A DNA stretch of 64,000 nucleotides. Origin: Typha latifolia. Lineage: Eukaryota; Streptophyta; Magnoliopsida; Poales; Typhaceae. The notes under the pieces were generated by a model. It had not been told where the DNA came from. It did no database searches and saw only the letters and a program-made list of their open reading frames with translations. The stretch is taken from assembly GCA_019914945.1 (NCBI GenBank), contig CM034100.1, forward strand, positions 18,177,096-18,241,095, in the 5' to 3' direction. A program made the translations under genes and the position numbers. How positions within the stretch are numbered: position 1 is the stretch's first letter; every line of letters starts with the position of its first letter. Of the stretch, positions 11,301 to 22,978 are shown one piece after another.

Positions 11301-12047
11301 TCTTACCACACACACTCTCTCTCTTCCGATCTATAGGACCGGACGGTCAGGATCATCCAAAATAGAATGAAAAGATATAGAATGGAATCATATCATATTT
11401 TACCAGACGGAGTGGTGGAGGAGGTCGTGGTTGTCGTGGTAGTGGTGGCGTTGCCGCACAAGTTGCTGAGCTGCATCTCGATGCTACTTAGAAACGAAGC
11501 GGCTTCTCGAAACGGCTTCGAGAGTTCCTCCTTGTAACGAACAAGAATTTGGCAATACGATTCCTTTCAAACAAAGAACAAGAAGAGATCGCTTTCGTTG
11601 AGAATTACTTCTTAAAACTACCAAATTAAGTAGCACGGGATATAATACCATGAACTCGTCTAGCTCGGGATCGGCTCCGATCTCGCACTCGTAGCTTGTC
11701 GTCGTCGCGGTCGAGCACCGATCCCTTCCGATCTCTTCTAGAAGCGTCGCCATCTCCGGCGGCGCTCCGACCTTTTCCATACATGAAAAATAACACCACA
11801 AAAGAAATCTAAGAAAACGATCAAGAAAATCGACCGGAATTGTACTCCATACCTTGCGGCACTCGATGTAGGCGGAGAGGAGGGAGGGGTAGCGAGGGTG
11901 GCCGGCGATCTGAGCCTTGATGAGATCGTTGAGGTCCGATCCGCCGGAGACATCGGAGTCGGGCTGGAGGCAGCTGGAAACAGATCCGACGGCCGACATC
12001 GCTGCTCCCCGGGAGATTCCCGGGTGTATGCTGTATAGATCTTCCAT
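8367..12047 (-). CDS. Class I KNOX (KNOTTED1-like) homeodomain protein, five exons
   Basis: Coding exons on the minus strand, in order: 12047-11853, 11771-11649, 11563-11404, 8937-8690 and 8555-8367. All have GT-AG borders and compatible phases and give 304 residues. KNOX1 starts near residue 38 ([19 protein letters not shown]) and ends in exon 2. KNOX2 starts with DELDEFM-type residues at the end of exon 2 and continues in exon 3 ([10 protein letters not shown], then QLSNLC). The ELK domain begins at about 191 and a TALE homeodomain follows, with PYP at 239-241 and [10 protein letters not shown] at 263-272. These proteins maintain shoot meristem indeterminacy, pair with BELL homeodomain proteins and regulate cytokinin and gibberellin genes. 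The [10 protein letters not shown] start resembles rice OSH6/OSH71-type members. The long third intron (8938-11403) is typical of the class and is where regulatory sequence is often kept. Confidence 0.93.
8938..11403 (-). other. Large KNOX intron 3
   Basis: 2.47-kb intron between the KNOX2 exon and the ELK exon. Donor GTA follows TCTG at 11404; acceptor is a pyrimidine tract and CAG before 8937. Several short open frames occur inside but none looks like a conserved protein. No transposon recognised. Confidence 0.8.
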
Positions 12048-12086
12048 CGATCTCTTCTTCTCCCACACCAAGAAAAAGAGAAAGGA

Positions 12087-12105
12087 AGAGAGAGAGAGAG
12101 AGAGA
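12087..12105 (-). promoter_or_regulatory. GA/CT repeat in the KNOX 5' leader
   Basis: Continuous GA dinucleotide tract (CT on the coding strand) 40-58 bp upstream of the KNOX ATG. GA repeats are bound by plant BPC (GAGA-binding) proteins, which are known to act on class I KNOX genes. The tract is seen; use as a BPC site is inferred. Confidence 0.45.
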
Positions 12106-15100
12106 ATCCACTGTAGTTGCTAATTGTGGGAGTAAAAGGAGAGAGAAAGACGGGAGATAAGTTGCTGCTGTTGCTACTAAAAGGAGAAGGGAGTGAATGG
12201 CTACAAAGGAAAGGCCGAAGAGAATCGCCCGGTTTCAAAGAATCGCAGTAGCAGTAGCAGCAACAGCCGCCATTTCCACTGCCTATGCACACCACAAAAA
12301 GATAAAAAACTATCAATAATAAAAATCACCCGTTTTAACCTCTCTAGTTAACTCCCTTTTAAATATAAAAAGAAGAAAACGTTCTTTTGCATAGCGCCAC
12401 CTACGTTTCCTGATTTGACGACGGAGGAGAACGAGCTACTACGAAACGGGGATGTTTACAATAAGAGGAAAATCCGAGTGGTGAAATGAGAAATAAGGAA
12501 GGGGGGGTGGTAGTGGTAGTGGTAGTGGTCGCACGTGGTGGCTCGGTCTTTATGGGAGGAGAAGACTGGCGAAAGGAGACCAGAGAGGAGGAACAGAGCA
12601 GAGACGGGGCCGCCCGTATTTATAGCCGTCACATCATTCTTAACAATGATATGACATTCTGCCACGTGTCGGATGCTGGCGGGGAAAGCGTGATCGAAGA
12701 GCTCGGCGGTGGAGCCCACCCACCTTCTCCTAACCCAAGCCCCTCCCCCCCCCCACCCGCCCCCCGGCAGTTGGAGTTCCGATGCACCCGCGGTGCTCCC
12801 CCAATGGTTAAACCCGCACCGCTTGTACGGCGGAGCACGTCGGTGGAATGGAGCCAAGGTGAGCTCCGCTTTGGAAAAGCAAAGCCTTTATTAGCTTCTT
12901 TGGTTTATTTTAATCTCGTCCACAGCTGGAATTGTACTTGCGGATCCCAATTCGAGCTAAACAAAATTTGCACACCACTACCTGTATTATTAGTTTATTA
13001 CGATTTCTTCCGGACATTTTTTGCAAAGAGCAACCGCGGTACGATTTGCTGCATACAGTAGAGAAAGAATCTTATTATTAGGCAGAAATCATGCACACCA
13101 CCATGTAGCACGGAACCTCTAATCCTCTATAGACTATAATTGCGTTACTTAAATTGCTTTTCAAATTATGTATGGAGGAGTCGAGAGTTGTAATGGTGAT
13201 CCGGCGGGGCAACTGAAAGACCAACTGTTGTAAGTTTTGTAACTCAGGACCACAAACGGTTTTCTCCCAACTGCCTAACTGAACTCATACTAATTTAAAC
13301 TCATCTTTCTCTCTTTCTCTCTCTTTCGTGGACTCGTGGGCTCGAGTCGGTGCACCACCTGGAACAGGAGTCGCGCTGCTCCTACGAGTGCGTGGTCAAC
13401 GTTTCAACGCTGTAAACCTACATCCCTATATGTGAATATATCCATCCACGTTCGGGGTGTTGTACGGGCACGGCCTTGAAGAGTTCCGAGAGGTGGGTAG
13501 TAATATCACGCAGCGAGTGACCCATGCATGGGCCATGGCTCTCTCCCTCTCTCTCTCTCTAGGCGACAGCGATGGAGACTAGACGGCCCAATCTGAGGAT
13601 CCACGTACGTACTCAAGAGCTTACCTGACGTCCGTGTGCATACAAAATCTTGGATCTTCTTGATTTAATTCTCGGTACCTCTCGCGCGTTGCTTTCTTTG
13701 TGGGGACCTCTCCTTTCTCAATATCTTGTCCTCACCGTTGGCACCCAGACCGATCAATCCGCTTTCTTCCTCTTCTTCTTCGTCTTCTTCTTTTTTTTCT
13801 TCTTCTTCCTTCTTCTTCTTCTTCGTTCTTCTTCTTCTTCTTCTTCTTCCTAGAGAAGAAGCAGCAAAAGTGCAGTTAAAGCCATCCCTATTCCCCATTG
13901 ACCGTTCTCGTATCTCCGTCAGCGCCTCATGTTATCATCACACCATACTTAGTTTAATGGCTCTTAAAGTTCCAAGAGAGAGAGAGAGAGAGAGCAACAT
14001 ATATATAATATATAGATCTAAGTACTATATATGCCTAATGAACATGGAGTTTGAGCTAATAAACTTAGTAGTATAGAACGAAAACAAATTCACGTGGGAA
14101 CAGTTTAAATCTAAAGTCTGAGCTTACCCTTCATAGTTTTTTCATCCAATAGGTTGTATGTCTTCTAGTGGGTTGGGAAGTGCGAGATCTAATGGAATAT
14201 ATGACCAGAAGTATGCTAAGATGATTTATAGTCTGGTAAAATATTCAAGTAAATGGAACAGGGGCCGAAAATTTGTGTGATATATCTAATTGCGAACACA
14301 TTAGCCTACGTTTATAATCGCGAATGAGAATATTATTTGCAATTTAAAAACAATCGACAGATCCCCATAACGCAATATTATATTCTAATATCAAATTAAG
14401 TCCACTTTAGGAAGCTTCACACCTTTTATTATATAAAGATTGGCATATAAATCTCTATCTAATTTGCCCCCGAAATGCCATCAAAGGCATCGTTTAAACT
14501 AATCGCGATTGGTAGCATCTTAGTACGGATCTCCATTAGTGGGTATTTTACAAATATAAGCGTCATCGTGCTGCTCAATTATTTCTGGTTTATTTTGAGG
14601 AAATAAATGGTTGGAGAAGTGAACTTTTAGCTATTCCTAGTTCAATTCATGGTGGAGTAAATTAAAAGCCCCAAGGAAATCCATGAAAAAGATAAGCATC
14701 AGCTGCACGTCTTAATTTAAGAGCAGCAGAGTACGAGCGAATCAAAAGATTAATAGTAAATTTAAGATATGTAGGCCCGACTGTGTGGAAAAGAAGATGG
14801 CACAGTAGGATGAGGGTTGCCGAATGATTCTCGTAGGGATAGATTAAGATGAATTTGATGTTTTACTAAAATTTGCACTTAGAAATTTTTCTATGTCAGA
14901 CCGCTTCATCTCGAATCTTTCATAGTGTGTGGAGTAAAAACTTCATCGAATAAAATTATCACATGCGTAGCATAAGGATTAGTATATATTTATAAGCTCT
15001 TTGCCGTATTATAAATCCTAAACAAACTTTGAAAAATAAAACGCATATTATAAAATATTTTTTTAAAAATATATCTAATTATAACTTGAAAATACTTTTT

Positions 15101-15229
15101 GACTCCTACTTGGAAAAATACATCTCATTATTTTTTTTGATCCAACTAAAATTCACCGAGACAAAACTTTTTTTTCTTTTCAAAAGAAGGTCCTCTGACC
15201 ATTGTCATTTAATCTAGATTGGGTTACAA
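12106..15229. other. Gene-poor spacer upstream of KNOX with simple repeats
   Basis: About 3.1 kb that should hold the KNOX promoter. It includes a GTGGTA-type repeat at about 12506-12530, C-rich DNA around 12745-12765, CT runs near 13310-13325 and 13540-13560, the TTC tract listed separately, and a GA run near 13977-13994. Open frames here are low-complexity or unlike known proteins. Confidence 0.6.
13764..13851 (+). repeat. Interrupted TTC/CTT microsatellite
   Basis: About 88 bp of almost pure pyrimidine made of TTC repeats with T-run and TTCG interruptions. It produces long serine/phenylalanine or glutamate/lysine open frames on the two strands, which are artefacts. Confidence 0.9.
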
Positions 15230-15610
15230 GAAGCATCCAACTGATCTCTCGACCAAAAGACCAGACGTCTTGGTGTGGAGAGCATGCTGGGCCAAAAAGT
15301 GAGCCAACCTACTGTTGCATCTACCGGTGAAACCCAACTTAATCCATGGATAATTTGGTGAGCAGACCAATCTGGATTGATGTCAGAAGCGTTAATTCAA
15401 TTAACAACAGCTGAAGAGCCAAACTTCGCTAGTAATCGAGGGCTTGTTGATCTCCCTTTAAGCCTGCTAGAATAGTTGCTGTTTCACCAAGTAACAAGCT
15501 GAGACAACTGTAGCCAGAGGAGGGGAGGGAAAGTTAGGGCTGATGTAGATGCCGATTCCCCCAAACTTGTTGCAACCCAATCTGCATAAAATCCTGGATA
15601 GAGACATTGT
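15230..15610 (-). mobile_element. Old LINE remnant, RNase H region
   Basis: Read on the minus strand, a broken frame around 15580-15480 encodes DADWVATS followed by GGIGIYISPNFPSPPLATVV. This matches the RNase H-like segment of the LINE remnant at 48.4-51 kb (GGIGIFINPSPSAPPLAMSV). Stops and frameshifts interrupt the rest. No reverse transcriptase segment is visible next to it, so this is a short 3' piece of an ancient insertion. Confidence 0.6.
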
Positions 15611-16931
15611 TAGTCGTCGGTTTTGATCCAAAAACTATCAAAATTAGGCATCCTGTTCACTTTACTAGGAACCTTTGATATCCTTCTCAACGGGTAGATA
15701 TGACCTTATCTGTAAATATTTTCTCAATATTTTCTGGCTTTTTTCACAAAAAAAATATTAGGAGTAGAAACAACTTGTGTTGATGACGTAGGAATGTCTC
15801 CATGACAAGAAATCATAACCATAACATTAAAGATATGACTAATATTACTATACATAAAACTCAAGATAATTAGGATCAAATCGTTTAAGTACCTTATAAT
15901 AAGAACTCTCTCTTTCAATAAAGTTTGTGAAATGTACGTTTGGTAAACCTCTCACATATTGACAAAAACCAAATCTCCAACTTTAAAGGCTAATGGACCC
16001 AGAGACCCAATCATTCCAACTCATTGTTTTTTTTTTTGGTTGTAATCGAGTCGAGCCTAGCTTATCAAGCTTCAATTGAAATTAATTTAAAGTTTATATT
16101 TGTTATCAATCTTAAATTAAAAATATTTTAATTCAAATAATTTTGATCTCCATCTACCCGACCGAATCAATAAGCAATTTTAAACTTTGCTCAAGTCAAG
16201 CCTTATCAAATTTAATTTACATTAAGCTTAGATTTAGCGAATTATAATATAATAAAAAAATACTACTCATTTTATATATTTATATTATAATTATTTTGAG
16301 CCTTGTTGAGCCGACTCATAATCAAACTTAATTTAAAATTATTTTCAAGCATATTTTAAGTATTAAACTCAACTCTTAACTCATTTTCGAGCCACTTGAT
16401 CGAGCCATATCCGGCTTGATTATTTTGACAGCCCTATAATAGGTGACTAACTCATTCGAGCTCGACTTGGGAAATAAGCTTTCAAAGTGCATAGCACTCG
16501 AGCTTTATATTTTGCCTGTTCAAAGTCTAAGAAGCTCAATAATAGGTTGACCCATAAATTCCAAAATAAGAGATGGAAAAGATGCAGATGCCAATGTGAC
16601 GTGAAACCAAAATCATTACAAGCTTCGGTATTTCCCGTACCAATAATATAAATCCTAATCAAAACATTAAATAGCAACAACAAGAGTGTCGTGCAAAATA
16701 AACAAGGAATGCTGCAAAAGGTCAACTCGTTCTCTTCAGTAAGTTGAAAGACAGCAGAACCAATATCTGGATATTGTTAGACGTACAAACTAATGCAAGT
16801 AAATCGTCTGCAAAGCATGAATAGGCTTTTCAAGTCTAGTCCTGAACTTATTGTATGAGCGAACAACCATTCAACAGAACCTGTAAACATGGTTGCCAAA
16901 GCAAGAATACTTTCATAGGCAGAAGAATCCA
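15611..16931. other. Spacer with decayed repeat-like DNA
   Basis: About 1.3 kb without a gene. The portion at about 16020-16440 starts and ends with GAGTCGAGCC / GAGCCATATCCGGCTTGA-like sequence and is AT-rich between. This arrangement is common in non-autonomous plant DNA transposons, but I cannot define clean termini. The last ~200 bases before 16932 are probably COX5C 3' UTR. Confidence 0.45.
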
Positions 16932-17123
16932 TTACTCCTCTGCAACAACACTGATCTCACCCTTCTCCAACATGTCGTAGAAAGCCCTGGTCTTCCTCTG
17001 TTCATTCCAGTGATGCATCTTCCAAAGGCCGCCAGCAAATAGCCCCAGAGTCAGGCCAATGCAGATCTCTTTGACGACACTGGGTCCCTTCAGGGTAGCA
17101 TGTGCGATCTTATGTGCAGCCAT
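16932..17123 (-). CDS. COX5C: Cytochrome c oxidase subunit 5C
   Basis: Complete 63-residue single-exon coding sequence on the minus strand, the usual length for plant COX5C. It is a small nuclear-encoded subunit of mitochondrial complex IV. The hydrophobic segment (about residues 18-36) forms the single membrane span, followed by the conserved KMHHWNEQRKTRAFYDMLE stretch (about 35-53). The coding exon begins at about 17136 with an acceptor (TTTTAG) only 13 bases before the ATG, so the rest of the leader is on an upstream exon. A leader intron is a known feature of this gene family and boosts expression. Identity is very secure. Confidence 0.96.
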   Translation of the reverse strand: MAAHKIAHATLKGPSVVKEICIGLTLGLFAGGLWKMHHWNEQRKTRAFYDMLEKGEISVVAEE

Positions 17124-17136
17124 TTACTTCTATGGC

Positions 17137-19502
17137 CTAAAATCAGACCAAATCTCATAATTGAAAAGTCAGATACTGTAGGGCAGATCATAAGATCTAG
17201 ACGAGCAAATTTACATCTACTAGAATTCTTCAATTGAAATTAAGAAAAAGCTCAGTACACAGCAAAAATTTACTGGGAATAATCACAGAAAACAACCAGA
17301 AAGTGTAGGTATATAACAAGCTGTCTTGCCTTTCTATAACTAAATAGAACATGTGTATCAAATATTATGATAATGTCTATGCTGTATCTATAATCTATTT
17401 ATCTTAGACTGTTCATATATACAAAGTATGTAGTCCTGCAAACAAAGGCAACTGAGTTGTTTCAATAGTGATCACGGGCAAGTATAGAAGATACAGAAAC
17501 AAATAACGTAAGCTTAAGCAAGCATGTGGTGGAAGACAACAAAGTCGACCCAACTTACCTTGTACAAGAGCACGATGTAAGTAGCAGGAGATCACATATC
17601 ACATGCAAAACATAAGAAAGAAGTGCTATATGCTCACTAATTGACACAAAATCTCAAAACTAACCAATAATACTTATTATATCTTAAAACTAACCGATAA
17701 TGCTTATTATATCGAATGAAAATTTCCCTCTCTTATTATGTCTAAAATAGTAATACTTTGCATTGATAGAGCTAGATTACTTGTACTGGTCACAAAGGTG
17801 TCCATGTTGCAACAACATAACTAGATTGCACAATTGCTATGAACACATACTACAAATTAAAAACTGTAATTAGAAAATAATATCCTATCATTTTTTATAT
17901 ATCACTTAACTCTTGTACTACGAAACAATGTAGAACTATTTAATTTGCTCTGATGAGCACAACAACCTGGAAGGGTTACAGTGGACTAAATCTTGTTCCA
18001 CTTATCCTGAGGTTGAGTGTATCTTCTCATCCAGAAGTAAATACAAGAAACATTACAAACAACTCAGTGAAAAGTTCACTCACAGTTGATGTCCTCCGTA
18101 ATCCATAATTAAACTGACAATACTACTAAGTCTTATCTCACTGGCTCACTAGCATCTTAATCATATGGAAAAATATCAAGAAACTCTACTTCCACATGAG
18201 ATAGGTTCACAGAAATTCGCCAAGTGTAATATATCATGGTCACAAAATCAAATTTTAGTCCATGCTCTGCAAAATGGTCTCATCAGCCTCCCATTCCTCT
18301 TAGATAAAAATTGACTAATCAGGAAAACTTCTAAGTTCTAATAGTTGAATCTACTCTTGAGATCAAAACCATAAGAAATATAAGACTACGGGCATGAATA
18401 TGTTGATCAGTGTAGTGGTCTACATAAAATTACTTGTTAGAAGCTAAAGCCAGAGAATTCCAATTTCTAAGTCATGATAGTATAACGCATAGATCTTTCA
18501 AATAGGCATCCAGCTCAGCCTAACCTAATACTCACATTTAGGAAATTCATGCATGCCGCACATCACTATTCAACAGCCTAAACACCCCCAGCCTAGGTTG
18601 CATTAACAGAAAAAAGAAACCGACCCAAAAGCCTGAAATGCAGTCTATCCCAATCAATCAGCTGGCCTAGCCCAATACTCATGCGCTATAAGAATTCACC
18701 AGCCTAAACACCTCATGCTCAAAGATCAGACTGTAGAGAAATCTGACCAGCCAGGGCCAGAAACAGTTTTAAGTGCAGGAGAAATTAAGGAGATTTCTGT
18801 AGTTGTACTTGGTGAATATGATAATTAAGTTCACTATGAGTATTCAAATTCATACCCGAAGAAAAAAAATATAGATATAAATATAAATCTACCACTATCC
18901 GATCCAAATCCTGTCCATTTTCACCCATAGGTCGATGGTTTAATTCCACTGCCGTCTGGCTTTCGGATCAGCTGATCAGGCATTTCTGCAGTCTGGGCTT
19001 CGGGCCTGGACCTACTAACAGCCTATTCTGAGTTGCTAATATTTTTCAATGAACAATTCCAATATCGATACCCACCAATCAAGCAAGAGGAAAAACTAGG
19101 GCAAAACAGCAAACCCAAACTTAACTAACCAATTTCTCCTTTGTTCTTACGAGAAAAAAGAATGACCTAAAATAACAACACGAAAGCAATAAAAGATCTA
19201 AGAGAAAACCTTGAGATCGTTAAAACTAAAACCAACAGAAGATCTAAATTAAAGAAAGGACGAACCCTTTTCAGATCTGCGACGGAAAGAACTGAAACAT
19301 CTCGAAACAAGTAAACAAAAACACAAATCTTTTTCAGAAAAAAACTTCTCGAGATCCAGCAAGATTAGGAGGACAAACAACACTACAATCATCCAAACAA
19401 AACAGCAAGAGAAAAATACACACCAGATCAAGTATAAGCATTGATAGGGTCTAGTTTATGGAATCAAGGGAGACAAATTAGGAAGAAGGTGGGAAAATCT
19501 AC
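17137..19502 (-). other. COX5C: Long 5'-UTR intron of COX5C
   Basis: Acceptor TTTTAG lies just before 17136 and a good donor (CAG/GTAGAT) is at 19503/19502, giving a 2.37-kb leader intron. The upstream non-coding exon would run from 19503 to roughly 19600-19700. No gene-like frame was found inside. Exon placement is inferred from splice signals and the known gene structure of the family. Confidence 0.55.
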
Positions 19503-19503
19503 C

Positions 19504-20321
19504 TGACGCCCAGAAGCGAAAAAGAGTTCTCGCGATTGGTTCTCTCCACAGAACAAGAAGGAGACGAGGCCACTCGCTTTATTGGTCACCTCGCGATTGT
19601 TCTCAGTACGGTGCAAGTCTAGCACGGAATGGAAATTTTGTATAAGTAGGTTAAGTAGAAGGACGATCGACGGTTCGATGAACAACTCAACGGTCGAGAT
19701 GAAACGATAGAAATTATCTTCTTCTAATCTAGGAGATGAGAGAATATAATGGAAAAGGTATACAATTTAATTGCATTTAATTTTTCTTATTATTTAATGT
19801 ATAAAAATCAGTGTATATATTTTTATATATTTTATTATAATAAAATGTACACAATATACTAAAATCTATTATTATAAATTTAAAAAATAAATTGTAAAAG
19901 TCCCTTGCGATTCAATTTAAATACTTTGTAACTGCACTAGCTAAATGTTATTTTGTTCTGTAAATATAAATGTAAAATGTTATTTTGCAGAAGAATTTTT
20001 GCCATTGTATTTTTATTAAATTATAGGTAGTACTTACAATATATTCCGTCCCTTCTTTAGGAAGTGCGTACAGAAATATTACATATCTTGTGAATCGAGT
20101 TGAAAGTTAACTAAAATTATGTTGATATTAATAAAGCACTATGAGGAAGTCTTTCTTCAATTTGCATCAATGGAAGACATGCTAATTTTTGTCCAAAAGA
20201 CTCTCACAGTCTTACAAGTTCTGAACACATCCTATATTAGTACTTAATGCATACTTCTAATTTTCAAACTCATTAGATTCACATAGAAGAAAGGAAGAAT
20301 CTTTATGATACCATTTGGTTT
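19504..20321. other. COX5C first exon/promoter and AT-rich spacer
   Basis: The first ~200 bases are probable COX5C leader and promoter. The rest (about 19740-20300) is very AT-rich with no supportable gene, and includes the 3' flank of the GRAS gene. Confidence 0.55.
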
Positions 20322-22006
20322 CTATTGAAACTTCCAAGCAGAAAGAAAATGTAGTGGTGTTCCCTTCCACCCAACAAGCAATGCTTTGCCATTCTTCTCA
20401 AGTGTGTATGAGTTGCCATTGACAAACTGCTTAACCAACAGGCTAGCCTGATAGAATGACCATTGATTCAGTTCAGCCTCCACGAGTTGATAATGAGTGA
20501 AGAACGACCTCCAAACACTGATTCCCACATGCCTCACTAACCTCTCACTTCCCTCTGTTGCAATGATGCTTCGGATGCCCTGCGAACAAAATCTCTCCTC
20601 TACAAACTTTCTATCTGTGTCAACCTCCATGCAACTGCCTATACAATCAAAGAAGGCACTGAAGTAGAATAAGGCCTCCGTGAACCGATTAATCAAGGAG
20701 GGGGAGTTATGTTTGGCTTCGACTTCAGCAACCGTCATGATGCATGGCCTAAGTTTTCTTATAACTCTCATGACGGTCTCTAGTCTGTCGGGCCTTACAA
20801 TCATGTAGCTCGTATCCATCGAAGAGTACACCGAAATTGCCTCCCCCTCCTCGACATCAAACATGTTGTCTTTGAGATCCTTAACATCTGGTACTATCAC
20901 TGCTTTGAAAATAAAAGGCAGGCTCAAACTTTCAGCAAAGCTTATCAGCCTCTTACCTGTTGTATTTATAGCTTCTTCCGATGTTCCAATAGCACTGATC
21001 TTCACATTATTGATTGACATGAGCTTCTCGTCGCCAATGCTTGCATCAAAATAGTCCACCGAACCCCATGGCGGATTGAAAGATCGATCAGATGGATTCT
21101 CTTTGCTGAAGCCACATGTCTAAGATGGTCTGCATTGAAGTAAAATGAATGATCTAGCCAAAAGCAATTTTTTCAAAGGTTACCAGATTCACAGGGTGGC
21201 TGGTCTGCAATGCTTTAATCATATCTTGTGCTATTAAATCCCTTTCATTTGTTCCCTTGCATGAAATTTTTCCAGTTTCTCTTTCGATCTTTTTCACGTA
21301 ATGCATCCGCAAAGTAGTATACAACTCTTTGAAGTGGATTTCCAGTGTTAGAAGACAATGTGAAACATCCTTCGATCAGATTGGTAGCACAATTGTATTG
21401 TTGGTTGCTTACTTTCTCAGCAGCAGACAGCAGAAGGTTTGCAAGCTCTATGCTCTCATTTCCCCCAGCACTTAAGCCTCCAATTGACAAGCCAAATGGA
21501 TTCCTAAGCATGTAAGGGTTGTTATCTGCAGGGGATGACATCTGAATGAAACAGGCAGCCGCAATTCTCATGATATCTTCTGTCGACAACTCCATTCCTC
21601 CTCCACTTTGCTGATCTTCTCTATCGGTCAAAGCATTTATTTTTTTGACATTCAAGCGATTGTGGATTGGTTGGTGGTTGCTCAAAAGATCTAATAATGA
21701 CAAGTCTGCTGAGGATTGCTGATCATTGGATCGGAGGAGTTCTGAGTTCTCAGGCACAAGTGAGTCAAGTATCTGCTCTACTTCTTCTGCAGGGGCAATT
21801 GGATTGTACAATGATTGAATTGCTGCAGAAATTGTATCAACCTGCATGTCGTCTGCAAATTCTGAGAACTGTTGTTCACTGGGCATTATGGGGCCTCCTA
21901 TATCAAAGGAAGTATCATTGTAGAAGCCATAACTTGACCAGAGGTCACTGAAGCCGCCCATATCTTCTTCTTTCAAAGAAATGGGTCTGATTGCCACTGC
22001 ATTCAT
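20322..22006 (-). pseudogene. GRAS-family transcription regulator, disrupted
   Basis: Starts at the ATG at 22006. The first frame covers the variable N-terminus and the first leucine-rich repeat (ELANLLLSAAEKVS, then ALRE) and stops at 21245. Similarity continues in other frames: KIERETGK onward near 21288, IHLIDLSIRHGVRW (VHIID-like motif) near 21100-21060, then an intact last block (21050-20322). That block has a PFYRE-like region (HNSPSLINRFTEALFYFSAFFDC) split here as HNSPSLINRF and EALFYFSAFFDC, and a SAW end (LLVGWKGTPLHFLSAWKF). Joining these needs three single-base shifts (about 21290, 21120, 21035), and one in-frame TAG occurs at 21154-21156. GRAS proteins regulate gibberellin signalling, root patterning and symbiosis; the subgroup is uncertain. 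Several breaks together favour a pseudogene over sequencing error. Confidence 0.8.
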
Positions 22007-22932
22007 CTTCTATGTTCTGAACAGGATAGTACATCTGATGCTCTCCAAGATAATTGAGTCCATCAGCAGAGCTCAGCATCTTGGCAGAAAAACATTGATT
22101 CAGTGGTGAGTCCATTGAGAGCATATGCTCTATTTAAACACAAGTATACTAGTTGCAAAGTAATTGAGGTCAGAATGATCCAGAGGTTGCATACTTGTGG
22201 CAAAATTTACAAGTGGAAGGATCCAACAAGACAAAAATTGACAGGAAAGTTAAGCAACACATGACAACATTAACATAAGACAATTAATTACTGACAATAG
22301 TGTTTGCAGAAACCATATTATATCTGTGATTTGTCCAAAGGATGAACTACATAACAAAGAATGAGTCATAGTACTAAGAAAAATTGATGGAAAGCGCCAC
22401 AACCTTTTAGACATTTAATCCAAAACTGGTAGCCAACAAACAACTGATCTAACTAGAAGATTGACATGAATAATCGGTTAAAAACAGAAAAGGTGGGAGA
22501 TGGTCGATGCAAACTATTCAGACTGCATGATATCTCCACGACAAAGGTTCAACGATTAGAGCTTTCTTATAACAGACAAATGTATCCATTGGCAACAAGG
22601 TTTTGTCCAGTTTAATAGTTTCTTCCAAGAAATATACCAAGAACAAAGGGTAGGATAATCCACTACATCTAAATTCTGGTTGTATTCTTCTCAACTCTAG
22701 TGTCTGCTTTCAGATCAACCAGACAGGGTGACGTGTGGAGATAGACGTTGCAGCTCAAGCTGACATTTAGGAGGAGAAGCCTTTCGACCTAGTCAGAGCT
22801 TGGGAGGCCAACAAGGAATTGGATTAGTTTACAATTGGTTGGGTTTGCAAGTCTTGGATGTGAGGACTACTCAGCTTAAGAGGCAAGTCATTCTAATTAA
22901 TAAATAAATAAAGAGGCAAGGCTTTCTCACTT

Positions 22933-22978
<46 letters not shown>

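Noticed and set aside
12456..13061. Overlapping frames on both strands upstream of KNOX
   Set aside because: Low-complexity valine, glycine or proline runs from simple repeats; no domain, and both strands open at once.
13650..14076. Serine/phenylalanine-rich and lysine/glutamate-rich frames
   Set aside because: Produced by the TTC microsatellite.
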